Assembly (NCBI GenBank): GCA_033064195.1
Contig: JARBJD010000280.1
Span: 33,808 to 97,807, forward strand
Direction: 5' to 3'
From: Blattamonas nauphoetae
Lineage: Eukaryota; Preaxostyla; Oxymonadida
Length of the DNA: 64,000 bases
Shown here piece by piece: positions 11,169 through 22,428 of the stretch (the stretch's first letter is position 1; the number at the start of each line of letters is the position of its first letter). The position numbers and the translations under genes are program-made. Under the pieces are notes generated by a model. That model was not told the origin of the DNA. It saw only the letters and a program-made list of their open reading frames with translations, and made no database searches.

Positions 11169-12449
11169 TTGATTGAGGTATTTGGATATCAAGAGAGAAG
11201 AACTTACAAATTATTACGATCTCAAGTCCTCCATAAATTTGGTAAGAAAAACTTTGTTACTCTTAGTTCGATAAACTTTCTTATGGGCTGTTACAAATCC
11301 GTATCTCTGGAGATGATGACGAAAACTTTCGCCCAACATGATCAACAACACAGACAACCCGACCGTTCATTTCGAGTTGGATCTGGCAAAGATTCTCACA
11401 TCTCTGCCCTATTGAAGAATCCTCCAAAGATGGACAGTTTCTCTGAAGTGAATAGCACTCTTGGGCAGATTGATCACGCATTGTCATCACACCCAGATCA
11501 ACAACGCGTTTTAGAAATCAATGTACACAATCCATCCCCGATACTCAACAGAGTGACATCTTTTCTCATTTCAAATCCACCACCAGCTGATAGAACGGAA
11601 GATGAGCTCGATCACAAACTGGTCATCAGCCTAGTGATGAAATTGGCGACACTCGTAAAGAACGGGGTTGACAGTGTCCACTACGATTGCGTCTCTTTCT
11701 TCCTTGTTCTTGTCCAACGCCTGTCGCCCATTGAACAGTACCACCTGTTCAACAATCTCTTTATTCGGACCCTTCAGATCACGATGCATCCAGTCACCGT
11801 GCAGGTCCAGAACACACGATACCATCTGATGTGGGTGTGCCTCCTCTCACATCTCCTGTCTCCGCTCGTCAACCCTTCCTTCATCGACGAACGAGCAGGA
11901 AACTCGCCATCTGCTTCAGAATGGATGGCGCTCGCAATGACTGATGTAGCCCTTCCTTCACTTCACTATATTTCGTTCATCATCAAAAATATGTCTTCTT
12001 TCACTCATCCCAACATGGTGGAAAACGTTCAAAGTCTTTCCGCCAGCTTGATTGTCCTGACCTTCTTCCAGCCAGCCTGCCGTCTCCCGTTGGAACCCCT
12101 CCGACTCCATCACTGGCAGATGGAACACTGGGCGGCTGAAGAGAACACCAACAAGCAGTGCCGCCAAATTGCGTATTTCTTCTTCCTTTTGTCCCACAAA
12201 ACCGACATCGACAGCGACAAGACACCTGAACCATTCTTTTCGGATCGTCTGACTCTTTTCCAGTCGCCTCGGGATCAACAGAGGCTGTACCTGAGGAACC
12301 TTCGGGAAGAGGGGTTTGATGATCTGGTCGACACACAGATTGTTCGGATCAGAGAGAGTTCTGAGGATGAGACGGATCGAAAGACAGTTCGTGCACTCAG
12401 TCTCCTTTCCACTCCTATGGGATTGAACATCTGCAATACAGACAAGTAA
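11169..12449 (+). CDS. Helical protein, distant relative of the repeat family
   Basis: Open frame of 426 codons; the first part may be intronic (gtaaga at about 11,242), and ATG at 11,322 (MMTKTFAQ) or a later Met may be the true start. The product is helix-rich (for example LVISLVMKLATLVK and MALAMTDVALPSLHYISFIIK) with no enzyme motif. Its C-terminus has LRNLREEGFDDLVDTQIVRI, which aligns with the LREEGWDDAFELRVVGIE tail shared by all copies of the dominant family, so it is probably an older paralogue. A donor-like gtaagt overlaps the stop codon at 12,447, so the gene could continue into a downstream exon (an open frame in suitable phase begins near 12,523). Function unknown. Confidence 0.55.
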   Translation: MIEVFGYQERRTYKLLRSQVLHKFGKKNFVTLSSINFLMGCYKSVSLEMMTKTFAQHDQQHRQPDRSFRVGSGKDSHISALLKNPPKMDSFSEVNSTLGQIDHALSSHPDQQRVLEINVHNPSPILNRVTSFLISNPPPADRTEDELDHKLVISLVMKLATLVKNGVDSVHYDCVSFFLVLVQRLSPIEQYHLFNNLFIRTLQITMHPVTVQVQNTRYHLMWVCLLSHLLSPLVNPSFIDERAGNSPSASEWMALAMTDVALPSLHYISFIIKNMSSFTHPNMVENVQSLSASLIVLTFFQPACRLPLEPLRLHHWQMEHWAAEENTNKQCRQIAYFFFLLSHKTDIDSDKTPEPFFSDRLTLFQSPRDQQRLYLRNLREEGFDDLVDTQIVRIRESSEDETDRKTVRALSLLSTPMGLNICNTDK

Positions 12450-12785
12450 GTGGATTATTCATTCTTTTTTGTGTGAGAATGAACCATCCGTCGAGACTAT
12501 TCGCTCATTTCTCACTTTCAGGGTCAATTACCACTTTTTCACGAGTTGGGCTAAAGGAAACCACACTTCATCTTTACATGGTTTCAGTTATTTGCGTCAA
12601 AAACTCACCTTTTTTCATCACTCGCCTCTATTCTGTTATTTTCTTATGTTTTTTTTGAAGAATTTATCGTACTGTCTCGGGATTTACCGTAAATCAAAGG
12701 AACAATCAAACAAGAAAATATATTACGGGGATCCCCGATCAGACTCCAATCCACACTCCAGTCCTATATTGACTCTTTTTCACGA

Positions 12786-13629
12786 TGCAATCACTTGTAT
12801 CAACGTTCATTTCACAATATCTGTCCGCGGTGAATGACAATAGTACGAAAACCATCCATAAGCAACTCCAAAAGGAACTCGTTACTATTTCGAACAAAAT
12901 TCTCTCACGTGGCGGTATGCCTGCCTGGTGATCTCATTATTAACAATATTTTAGTGATTACTCTTCTCTGATCACATTTCTCACTCATTTCATTCTGTCC
13001 TCACACACTCAGGCAATGTCCGTCCAATCTTCGATGTTCTCCTTAGTGCTCTGTCATCATCAAGTTATATCACCCAAACACTCTGCTGTAAGTCTTTAGA
13101 TGGGTGTGAATCCTGTCGTTTCAACTTCAATCATTGAAATCCTTCTGCTTCATTTGCGCTCACATTTCTTATCTCGCATTGAAATCACTTGTACTATCTT
13201 TTTTCTCAGTCTTCTCTCGATTAGTCACCTGGCCGTGAACTCAGAATTGTCACTTTTGGTGATGGAGTCAATTCTGTCTCTATCGTCCTCACAGAAGTCT
13301 TTCACCGCAGATATCTTCATTGTTGTTGAACGATGCTTTGAAATCTTGGGAAATGCTTTCCTTCAAAATGAAGACGAATTTGCATCAAATTCTCATCATC
13401 ACCGAACAAACCCACCTCTCCTGCTTCCTCAGTCTGTTCTGGAGACATTTTTAAATGAAGCCCTGAAATGGATTGATGGAAAGCAGTGGGATTTGGTCTC
13501 TGTAGCCACCCAGAGAAAACTGACTGATCGTTCAAAAGTTTCTCTTTTTTATCGCCTCATTCCTCCAGCACTCTCTCCTGATCCGACCAACCGAAGCCCT
13601 TTATCTAGCTGGACTCGTTTCAATGACTT
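12786..13629 (+). CDS. Probable 5' exons of the large coiled-coil/proline-rich gene
   Basis: From ATG 12786 (MQSLVSTFISQYL) an open exon runs to a gtatgc donor near 12,920; a short second exon starting near 13,015 (GNVRPIFDVLLSAL) and a third from about 13,210 to 13,629 (NSELSLLVMESILSL ... LIPPALSPDPTNR) follow, with good GT...AG signals. All are helical and solenoid-like. They lead directly, with a gtgagt donor at 13,630 and an acceptor at 13,702, into the long Ser/Pro-rich gene. However, the phases at the second and third introns differ by one base from a simple join, so either a splice site is misplaced, the sequence has small indels, or these exons belong to a separate or decayed gene. 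Confidence 0.4.
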
Positions 13630-13702
13630 GTGAGTGCACAGTTTCGCTGTCATGCTTGACGAATCGATCAGTACGATTATTCTTCCTTTTATGTTGTTGT
13701 AG

Positions 13703-16700
13703 GCAACAATCTTGGCATCTCTTGAAACTCTTCTATCGAAAGTGGATGCTGTTCTCTCAAAATTACCTCAAAATCAACCCTCCGTTTCATCAGATTTGAA
13801 ATCTGTCCTTTTGATAACTCAATCCGTATTCACGAACATTTCACAACAAGAATACACCCAAATACCACCACCATTGTCTTATGATGTTGTGACGTCTCAT
13901 TTAACCACAGGAGGAGCAGGATCTTCCACAATGGTGGATCTTGATTCTTCAGTTATTCTTCCTCAATCGGCACGTCCAAGCACCAAACGTCATACCAGAG
14001 AAGCAGTTTCCACTTTTGAACTATTGGGTGGACGAGATTATCAAGGAAAATCACTCTCAGAACTTCGCGATCTCATTGTTCAATCTCTCACCTCGACAGA
14101 GACTCACCGGAGTCTGCCCCCTCCAGTGGAGATGACTCCTGCCTCTACAGTGGAGTCTGATCGGATGATCATGGCACTATTGAGTGAACTGAGCGACGGG
14201 GAGAGTGTGGTGATCAGCGACAACTCTTCCTTCATCACTTCTCCACCGAAGCCAAAACCAACCCCAAAATCACGATTTTCGCAGCCAAAGTCCAAGATAC
14301 AATCAAAACCGAAACCTCCACCACGCAGCACTGTATACCCTCCTTTCCCGACGGAGATATCAAACTCCTCGCTTCCTCCTCCTTCAGACCCTTTGACTGC
14401 ACGTATGAACATGAAACCGAAAAGCAAAAGCAAGAAAGGTGCACCAAAAGCGAAGTTTAAGCCAAAAGCGAAGGGGGGCCTGACAACGAAGTCGTCGTTC
14501 GGCTCATGGGACGATTCTCAGATGGACGAAGATCCTGCCCCTCAACAAGTCCAACCACTGCCGAAGTCAAAGAAGGAGCCGGGAAATAAGTATCGAAATT
14601 CGACAGAGCTACGCAAGTTGATGAAGGAGGGACGAAAACAGAACTCGCCCCCAAAGGTCGTCAGCTCAGCAAAGGCGAATGCAAATAAACCTAAAATGGA
14701 TCAGACATTTGAAATAGAGATTTTTGTGCCTGGAAAATCAAAACCAGCTGTATATCTTCATGATGACGATGAAAAGCCAGTGCTGAATCCGCTTCGAACG
14801 CCACAGAGTGGAAAGGACAGAAATAGAGGAAAAGATAGCGATTGGAGTGATTCGGATTCGAATTCCTCATATTCCACCGACTCTTCATCATATTCGACAT
14901 CGTCGTCGGGATCCAGCTCGTCGAGTTCTGAATCGTCATCAAAATCGAAACATCGTCACCGATCTCGCAGAAAGCATCGATATTCCCATTCTGATTCTTC
15001 AGATTCATCATCCGCCTCCACTTCGACGACATCTTCTTCTCGTTCTCACTCAGAGACATCATCGGATTCGGACTCGTCATCCTCACACGCTGGACGTCAC
15101 AAACAGAGACAGAAACAGCTCACACCAGCAAGACGGAGGGCACAGCCTCTGTCCATCCAAATTCCTCTCGAAACTGGAGAATCCTCAACAGTCCCATCAC
15201 AAATCTCTCGAAATCCCCAAACACAACCACCAAACCAACCAAATCATCCCGTCCAGCCTGGCCAGCCCCTCGTCTCCCTTCTCGTTCCGTCAACTGCCTA
15301 TCTTTCGCCATACACCCCACAAATTGTCCCGAATATGTCGTACATCCCCCAACTCCCTCCTCCACCAACGCAAATGTACGCGCAGCCCCAAATCCCATAC
15401 TCACCAGCTGTTCATGCTCAGTTTGCCCAACTTGGGAATCAGCAGACACTCACGCAGATCATGAATGGTGTGCGATGGTTGTAGTGCACTTTCTGTTTTC
15501 TTGAATGTTCGTCGTTCTTTTTCGATCCACATTTCTCTCCTTCGTTCTCTCGCAGAGCCGTCAAATCCATACGCATCTCCACAATCACAATCACCACAAC
15601 ACAACACGTCATCGCCAAACCATTCTGTTAGCGTTGGAACATCCCCACTTTCATCCTCCCATCCACCTGAATCACATCCACACACTTCCATCCCGCATTC
15701 ATCACGCTCTGACACGCAATCAGAAACGACTCAAAAACACAAATTCCATCGCGATCCAACACTCGTCGGAATGAAGCCAGGAATAAACACAACATTCACT
15801 CCATCTGACATCCACCAAGCTCAACGAAAGCTGATCATCCCGCGCGACAATCTTGGGAATTGGGACGACGAAGACTTCGAAAAGGAGATGAGGCGAAGAG
15901 CACAAGTACCGAGTGTGACGGGGGTTGGGAGAAGGAAGTGGATGGACTTCGATCCTGTCGAGTCTTCCACTCCAAACACACGCCATTCCAACAATTCGCA
16001 GGGTTCGACATCGCCGTTCTCTGCTCAGCCACCGACGCATGCTCGGCCAGCTCCACTCAGTCTGGCGACGGGAGGGAGTGATGGGAGGACGAATGAGGTG
16101 TCAATTCTGAGCGAGACAGGACAGATGGGGTCGGGAATGGTTTGGGCGCCACGAGAAAGGATGAGGACGAATGAGAAGGAAGAAGGGAGTGGAGAGAGGG
16201 AAAGAAGGAGAGATCAAGAAAGGAGGAGAAATGACGAAACAATTGAAGAGCAATCCGAGAGGAGCCCAAACAGTGAAAAGAAGAAGAGGAAGGAGCGGAA
16301 GAAACGGAGGAAGGAGGAGAAGCGAAAGGAAAGGAGAAAGAGAAGGGACGAGTCGTCGAGTGGAGTGACGGAGACAGAAACTGATTCGACAAGCGATCGA
16401 CACAAACGACATCGGAAGCAGAAAAGAGAAAGGAAGGATCGGAGAGACGAAGAGAAGAAGGAGGATGAGCGAAGGAAAGAGGAGGAGAAGAAAGAACAAG
16501 AGAGACAGCGAGTGATGCAGGAAGAAGAAGACAAAAGAAGAGAAGAGGAGGAAAGAAGGAAGGAACAAGAACGACTCCGAATCGAAGAGGAAGAACGACG
16601 AGAACAGGAGCGAAAGAAGAAAGAGGAAGAACGACAACGAGAAGAAAGAAAGCGGAAGGAGGAAGAGAAAAGAAAGGAAGAGGAAGAACGAGCAAGGCGG

Positions 16701-18848
16701 GAAGAGAAGCGAAGGAAAGAAGAAGAGAGGAAGATGAAGGAGGAAGAAACACGAAAGAGAGAAGAAGAGAAGAGGCGGAGGGAGGAAGCGAAGAGGATCG
16801 CAGAAGAATTGGAAGAGCAAAGGATGAGGGAAGAACTGGCGCGGATGGAGGAAGAAGCGAAGCAGAAGGAAGAGGAAACACGGAAACAGAAAGAGAAGCA
16901 AGAAGAGGAAGAAAGGGCAAGAGAGGAGAAGAAACGAAGAGAAGATGAGCGAAGAAGAGAAGAGGAAGAACGAAGAGAAGAGGAACGACGAAGAGAAGAG
17001 GAAGAACGGCAGCGAGAGGAGGAAGAGGAGCGAGCCAAGGAAGAAGAGAGGAGAAGAGAAGAACAGATGAAGCAGGAAGAAGAAGACAGGCGACGAGAGA
17101 TGGAGGAAAGGCGGAGGGAAGAGGCTCGATTCGAGAAGGAGCGGCAGGAAGAGAAGAAGAGAAAGGAGGAAGAGGAAGAACGACAACGAGAAGAAAGACT
17201 ACGGAAGGAGGAAGAGAGAAGAAAGGAAGAGGACGAGAGAAGAAGTACGGAACAGGCATTAAGAGAGGAAGAAGAAAGAAGGGGAGAAGAAGAAAAACAA
17301 AGAGAAGAGAAGCAGAAAGAGAAGGAAGACTTCGAACGAAGAATCGCAGAAGAAGTGCAACGTCGACTGGACGAAGAAAGAAGACTCCGAAAAGCGAGAG
17401 AACATGCTCAGAACGAACAGAAGAAGAGAAGACAGCCACACAAGAACACGCCATCCTCTCTCAGCGATACGTCCACTTCGGCGGAAAGTGATTCGGAGTC
17501 GGACACGGACGTGACGAGCTCGGATACCAGCTCTGCCTCATCCAGCTCAAATTCACGAGGAAGAAGAGTAAACAAGAAGAAAGATCAACCCGAACCGAAA
17601 GGACTCCAATCGACAAAAGGACTCCAATCGACGAAAGAAGGGAAGAGAGATGATATTCTGAAACAGAGAGATGATGCGGAAGAGGAGCCTATTTGGGATT
17701 CAGATTCTCCAACGAAATCAGAACAAGAAAAAGACGATTTACGAGAATGGGGAAGAAAGCGGAGTGCGGAGAAGCTGAAACGGGATCCATCGCCTTCGCG
17801 AAAGACACACCTCCAATCGTCTCGCTCATCTCACCCACAATCACACTCCCCATCACCACAGAACCAAAGACAGGAGAGATTCTCGCCTGATCGTATCATT
17901 CCGACGACATCTCAGCAACAGAGAGCTGGTTCGGACATCGGTCCTGAAACGACTGTCTCGCCCACTCATCTGACGTCGTCAGTCGCTGAGAGACCAATCT
18001 CACCGTCGAGAAGAGGATTGTACAGACAAGACACGACAAGGCGAAGCGACACACAAGAAGTGTCTGTTCCTCTCTCTCCCCACACTCGTCAGCCGATGTC
18101 GCCATTGCGAATGAAGACACCGACGAACCATCCACCGTCGACACCACAGCCAGCCAATGCGTATTCGTTCCCTCCGCTCCCGCCTCCCCCACCCGCACTG
18201 AACACGTCGCTCTCGCACACTCTCCCCAACTCGTTCTCCCACGTGTCTCCATCGCTGCCAACCGCACACCCACTATTCCTCCCAAACACTTCCGCGTCTT
18301 CTCCATCACAGGACGATCACTCAACGCATCCCCTCCCTCACCCACTCCCACTCCCTTCTTCATTTCCCCGTGGTGCATCTCGCCTACCAGAAACATCGAC
18401 ATTCTCGCTCTCATCTCTCAGCTGGACTCCGCCACACCATTCGTCCACGACTCGTCCTCCTCCCACAACCCATTTCTCCTCACAACCGCATTCGTTTGCT
18501 GTGGCATCGTCGTTTGCTCTCCAAACACCGCCAACGACATTCTCGAATGCTCAAATCACATCGTCATTCGATGATTCCACGCTGACTCCTCAGCACACGC
18601 ACACTCCGTCTCGCTTCTCATTGCAATCCGGACGACCTGCTTTGTTTTCCGACTCTTCGTCGTACTTGCAGGCAGGCCGAGCTCAGCACGTTGGACCAGC
18701 TCAGCCACGCCCTTCTGGAGGAGAGAGTGTCGACGGCGTGTTTGATTATTCGCCGTCGTCTGGGCGAGTGCCGCTTCCGACATCATCACATCCGCATGTT
18801 CAGTCAACTGTGCCCTTCCAGCAAGGGCGGGCCGTTCTGAGACGATAG
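13703..18848 (+). CDS. Large Ser/Pro-rich protein with long E/R/K single-helix region
   Basis: Two exons, 13703-15467 and 15556-18848, joined by an 88-nt intron whose phase fits (G|AG). About 1,685 residues encoded here, plus whatever upstream exons add. Order: short helical start; basic Lys/Pro-rich stretch (about 14,230-14,500); Ser-rich acidic run (14,840-15,090); Pro/Gln-rich segment; then from about 16,250 to 17,430 nearly 400 residues almost entirely E, R, K and Q in RREEEERR-type heptads, the composition of a single alpha-helix or long coiled coil; a second Ser/Asp run (17,460-17,560); and a Pro/Ser-rich tail with PPLPPPPP. No catalytic domain. Such architecture suits a cytoskeletal or scaffold protein, which is inference. 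The last 0.8 kb is duplicated at 25,477-26,279. Confidence 0.7.
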
Positions 18849-19079
18849 ACAAATGTCACCTTACTCGTCTTCATTCTTTTAATCTTCATTCTTTCTTGCT
18901 TCGTTTTCATCCATCGACTTCTTCCTGGTTTCGTCAGATCTCACTGATTCTTTTCGTTTCACGATGTATTTCATTTCTTCACGATGATTGATGTTTTGAG
19001 AGGAGTACAGTTGCCGATTTTTATTTTGTTGATCCCGAACCCAAAATCAATTGGTAAAAACTGATTTGGAAGTTTCTCG
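18849..19079. other. Short intergenic spacer
   Basis: T-rich sequence between the large protein and copy D; a region just before 19,080 (tggaa...ctcgatga) is shared with the 5' flank of copy F, so it is part of the duplicated unit's upstream region. Confidence 0.4.
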
Positions 19080-21259
19080 ATGATATCGGAGCAGTCTGTT
19101 GTGAATGGAGATCTCTCACCGAGTGTTTCGGAGAGTCCACCCAATTGGAATCTGGTTTATTGTTTTCATTCTTCATATCTCTCGTTCTCAGTCAAACATT
19201 TCGTCCCTTCTCGAAAGAATGCAATGTGATGATGAAGGTATTATTGTTGACATACTCCGAGAGTTGCAGAAAGTGATGTCAGGTTTGTATTTCTGTTGTA
19301 TTCTTCGATTTGTTGATTGTTTTGGATGTGTCCCAGAAAGTGGATCAGATGACAGTTTCGATGATTGGTGTCGATATCTGTCTCCATTGTGTTGTGTCCC
19401 TCACTCACCTGGACTTGTGGTCTCGTTTTCTGTTTTCTTGATTGTTGATTGTGGCTTTGATTTCAGGCTGAACTGATGAAATTGGTTTCGATTCTTTGTT
19501 TGTGGTTTTCTTGGTTGTGATGCTGGATGTCTTCATTTCTTGCTTTCTTGCTTCCTTGCTTTCTTTCAGATTCGAAATCGCCCTCGTTCGTTCGCTCTTC
19601 GCTTTCGTCTGAAATTGCTTCTTTCGTGATCAGGGAATTTGGAGATTGGTCTTCGTGTGCTGCATTGGAATCAGTGTGTTTCATTCTTTCATCTTGCTCA
19701 TTTGTTTTCAGTGTTGTTCTTGCATGGAATCACTCTTTTTCGAACCTGTAGTTGTCAACTTACTTTCTTTCAAACACAAAGACTTCATCTTTTCCACATT
19801 CCGCAAATTTGGAAAAGCATTGCCTCCACCTGCTGTTATCACCACTTTGTCCCACATTTCTCTCTTTCCTCATCTTGGAATCGCCTATCATTCTCTCTAC
19901 GCTCTTTACGTTGTTTTTAAAATGGATACACTTGCACTCACCCTTCTCCCCTCACCCATCTTCCCATCATCTTCCCCACATCAACAATATTCTAATCTTT
20001 CATTCCTGGCCGCTCTGTCAAAGAAAGTCCGAATGTTGTTCTCCTCCTTCCAAAGGAATATCCCAACTGATCCTTCACGTCTCCAAAAATTCATCCAGCT
20101 CACGACTCGTGATCAATTTATCGTCGTCCCTTCCCTTGATTTCTGTATGTTGTCGCTCCGCATTCCACTTCTTCTGTTGCGCGCCAATCCCCAACTCGAA
20201 GTGTTCTTTAACGCTTTTCGTCATTTCTCGTCATTTCAGGTTGATTCGGAGATCATTCGAGAATTTATTCTCTTTGTGAAAGAAGCTCTCACAACGATTC
20301 TCACGAACATTTCAACCATCGACACTCTCATCGCTTCTCTTCCCCCCGACTCGTCTCCAACCACTTCATTGGTTTCTGCAAATGACGCAAAAGTGACTGA
20401 TGCTCTCAAACGAATTCGAAATCATTGTCAAACGTTTTCGATCCATGGATGGAATTTCTTCGTCAATTTGACGTGCAAAATCGCAGAACCCCACAAATCA
20501 TCCTTCCAAACGATTGTCCTCGACGATCCATCCTTCCCTGACCTCATTCTCAACTCTCTGAAGCTCCAGTCCCAAGACACAAGAAGACTTGTGTTGATGG
20601 CCATCTCCAACATCCTACTGAACTTTCAATGGTTGAAGGAAAAGTTCATGACAGTGAATCTTGTTGGTCGGATGTTTGAAACAGTCGATTTTGTTTCTCT
20701 TCCTCTCTCGGAGTCCGAAACTCTTTTGCACCTCACAAACTTCTTCAGCTGTATGTTGAAACCGATTGGGGACGATGAAGAAGCACAATTCGAACAATAT
20801 CGTCTCATTCGTGTTTCTGTGTTCGAGCCAGCCAAACAATTCTTCAAATTCATCTTTCGCAATTCGGACAAACTCGTTCTGAATGAAAGTGGCAAAACTG
20901 AAGTCGAGAAACGCCTTTCTCTGATTCACCTGTACCTTAAAAACATGGAACTTCGATCAGACGAACACAATGCTGGACTTGTGTACGAATTTGTGAACTA
21001 TGAAATTGGTACGATGGTCGAGATGGAAAACGAAGCCATTTTTAGACAAGTCCTCCACAACCGACTGAACAGAACGTGGGAATGGAATCGAAACAAACGA
21101 GAGCGGCAGAAGAGACGAGAAGTGCTGTTGAGAGAAGAAGGGTGGGACGATGGGTTCGAACTGCGGGTGGTGGGGATCGAGGTGGACACCAATCAGAACC
21201 TCAAGACACTTGCGAGAGCATTCAGATCTTTCTCTTCATTCAACTCTGATCCTCTCTGA
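19080..21259 (+). CDS. Helical repeat-family protein, copy D (7 exons, intact)
   Basis: A complete seven-exon model gives 629 residues: 19080-19154, 19192-19282, 19337-19416, 19467-19497, 19570-19673, 19712-20200, 20240-21259. Exons 2-6 have exactly the same lengths (91, 80, 31, 104, 489) as in copy E, and all phases agree. Introns are 37-72 nt with T-rich tracts and end in cag. The last intron (39 nt) is a multiple of three without an in-frame stop, so its retention would only add 13 residues. The protein is a run of amphipathic helices with conserved blocks (CCSCMESLFFEP, PIFPSSSPHQQYS, VDSEIIREFILFVKEAL, DDPSFPDLILNSLK, FEPAKQFFKFIFRNSDK, RERQKRREV). No signal peptide or known domain. ARM/HEAT-like fold is inferred; function unknown. 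Confidence 0.85.
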
Positions 21260-21830
21260 CGAAGGTTGGTCGTTTGCTGCACCTCGTCTGATCGAATTCT
21301 CCTTGCCCCACTCTCATTCATCACAACATCACTTCTCATCTTTCCTTGTCGTGTTGAAACTGACCATGTCGTGATTGGAGTGGGTGGAGTGTTTGACTGT
21401 CCCTCCCACTCATCCACCAAACTCAGATGAGCGAACATGGAGAGATGAGACGAAACGATCGACATGTCATCCTCGTTGGGATTGTGGGACTTGAATGGAC
21501 TGAGCCATCTGACGACCTCGCCGAAACAGAATGACATTGACTCTTCGCTCGCTCTCTTGTACTCCACGCCATCCATCTCGTCCCCAATCCCCACTGTTCA
21601 CATCTCCACCTCCTCTTTTGTGATTCGAAGGACGATGCAGATGACACAGTTGATCATGCTCTGATGGACGACAACGACGGAACTGTTCGCTTGTGTGGTT
21701 GTGGGTTGGACGAACGTCGAAATGAGAAAGGAGGTGGAAGGGGAGAAGGGAAGCCGTGACGTCTTTGGACGAGTGAAGAATCACGTGTGTCGAGCATTGT
21801 GTCCAGTCTTCGTCCACACCCCAAAACCAT
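21260..21830 (+). repeat. Repeated 3'-flanking module of the helical family (copy D)
   Basis: The same module as at 5571-6190 and 24,660-25,050, in the same orientation relative to its gene. Starts with the CTGCACCTCGTCTGATCGAA block about 30 bp past the stop codon and continues through the segment whose complement encodes HLSMFAHLSLVDEWEGQ. Confidence 0.6.
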
Positions 21831-22428
21831 CCACATCAGCTCTCCCCACCACACCTCGCAATCCTCGCCATCCACCTGCCCTCCACTCACATCTCGGTAT
21901 CACCAGCCACTCTCCAACACTCGTCCACATCTGCCTTCCAACCCTCCCATCCATCTTCCTCCTCCCTCAGCGTCACTCTCGCTCAACCAGAAAGTGTGGA
22001 TCGACCTCCACACTTGGTGGCCACTCACACGGCAAGTCCATCACATTTTGTTCCCATCTTCGCCCGAAATCACATTCAACCATGTGAACACGCGAATCGC
22101 CAGACCGTCAGAATCTCAGCTGTGTCAAGTGAAGTGTGTGCTGAAATCCGACTGCTCCCAATAGCGGTCATCACCTCAACTCCTCTGAACGATGTGTGTT
22201 CTGATCTACCTCAGTTTCTAGTCAAACTGTCGGAGAGAGGAAGACATATCGTTGGTTGGTGAGCGTCGTCGATGATTGCGATCGGATGCGAACAGACAGT
22301 TTTTACGTCGGAATTGTGTGGGTTTTTCCTTGAAGCATGAGTTTATTTCGGTCATAGAAGTCCTGTGGATAGAACCAAAATCATATTGTCTCAACACAGA
22401 AATCGACCCATTAATTGTTTTTCATAAT
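21831..22428. other. Spacer between copies D and E
   Basis: C/A-rich up to about 22,160 with short Pro/Ser/His-rich open frames, then sequence leading into copy E. No recognisable gene. In-frame codons upstream of the copy E start remain open from 22,276. Confidence 0.4.

Noticed and set aside
12469-12837. Separate plus-strand gene after the helical paralogue
   Set aside because: Frame is open but has no protein-like character in its second half; at most a terminal exon of the preceding gene.
16057-17454. Long Leu/Ser/Phe-rich open frames on the minus strand opposite the E/R/K region
   Set aside because: They are the complement of GAA/GAG/AGA/CGA-rich codons of the coiled-coil gene and have no independent motifs.
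17896-18414. Minus-strand frame duplicated at 25,207-25,932
   Set aside because: Conserved only because the plus-strand tail of the large gene is duplicated; no domain, and the plus frame has the better coding character.
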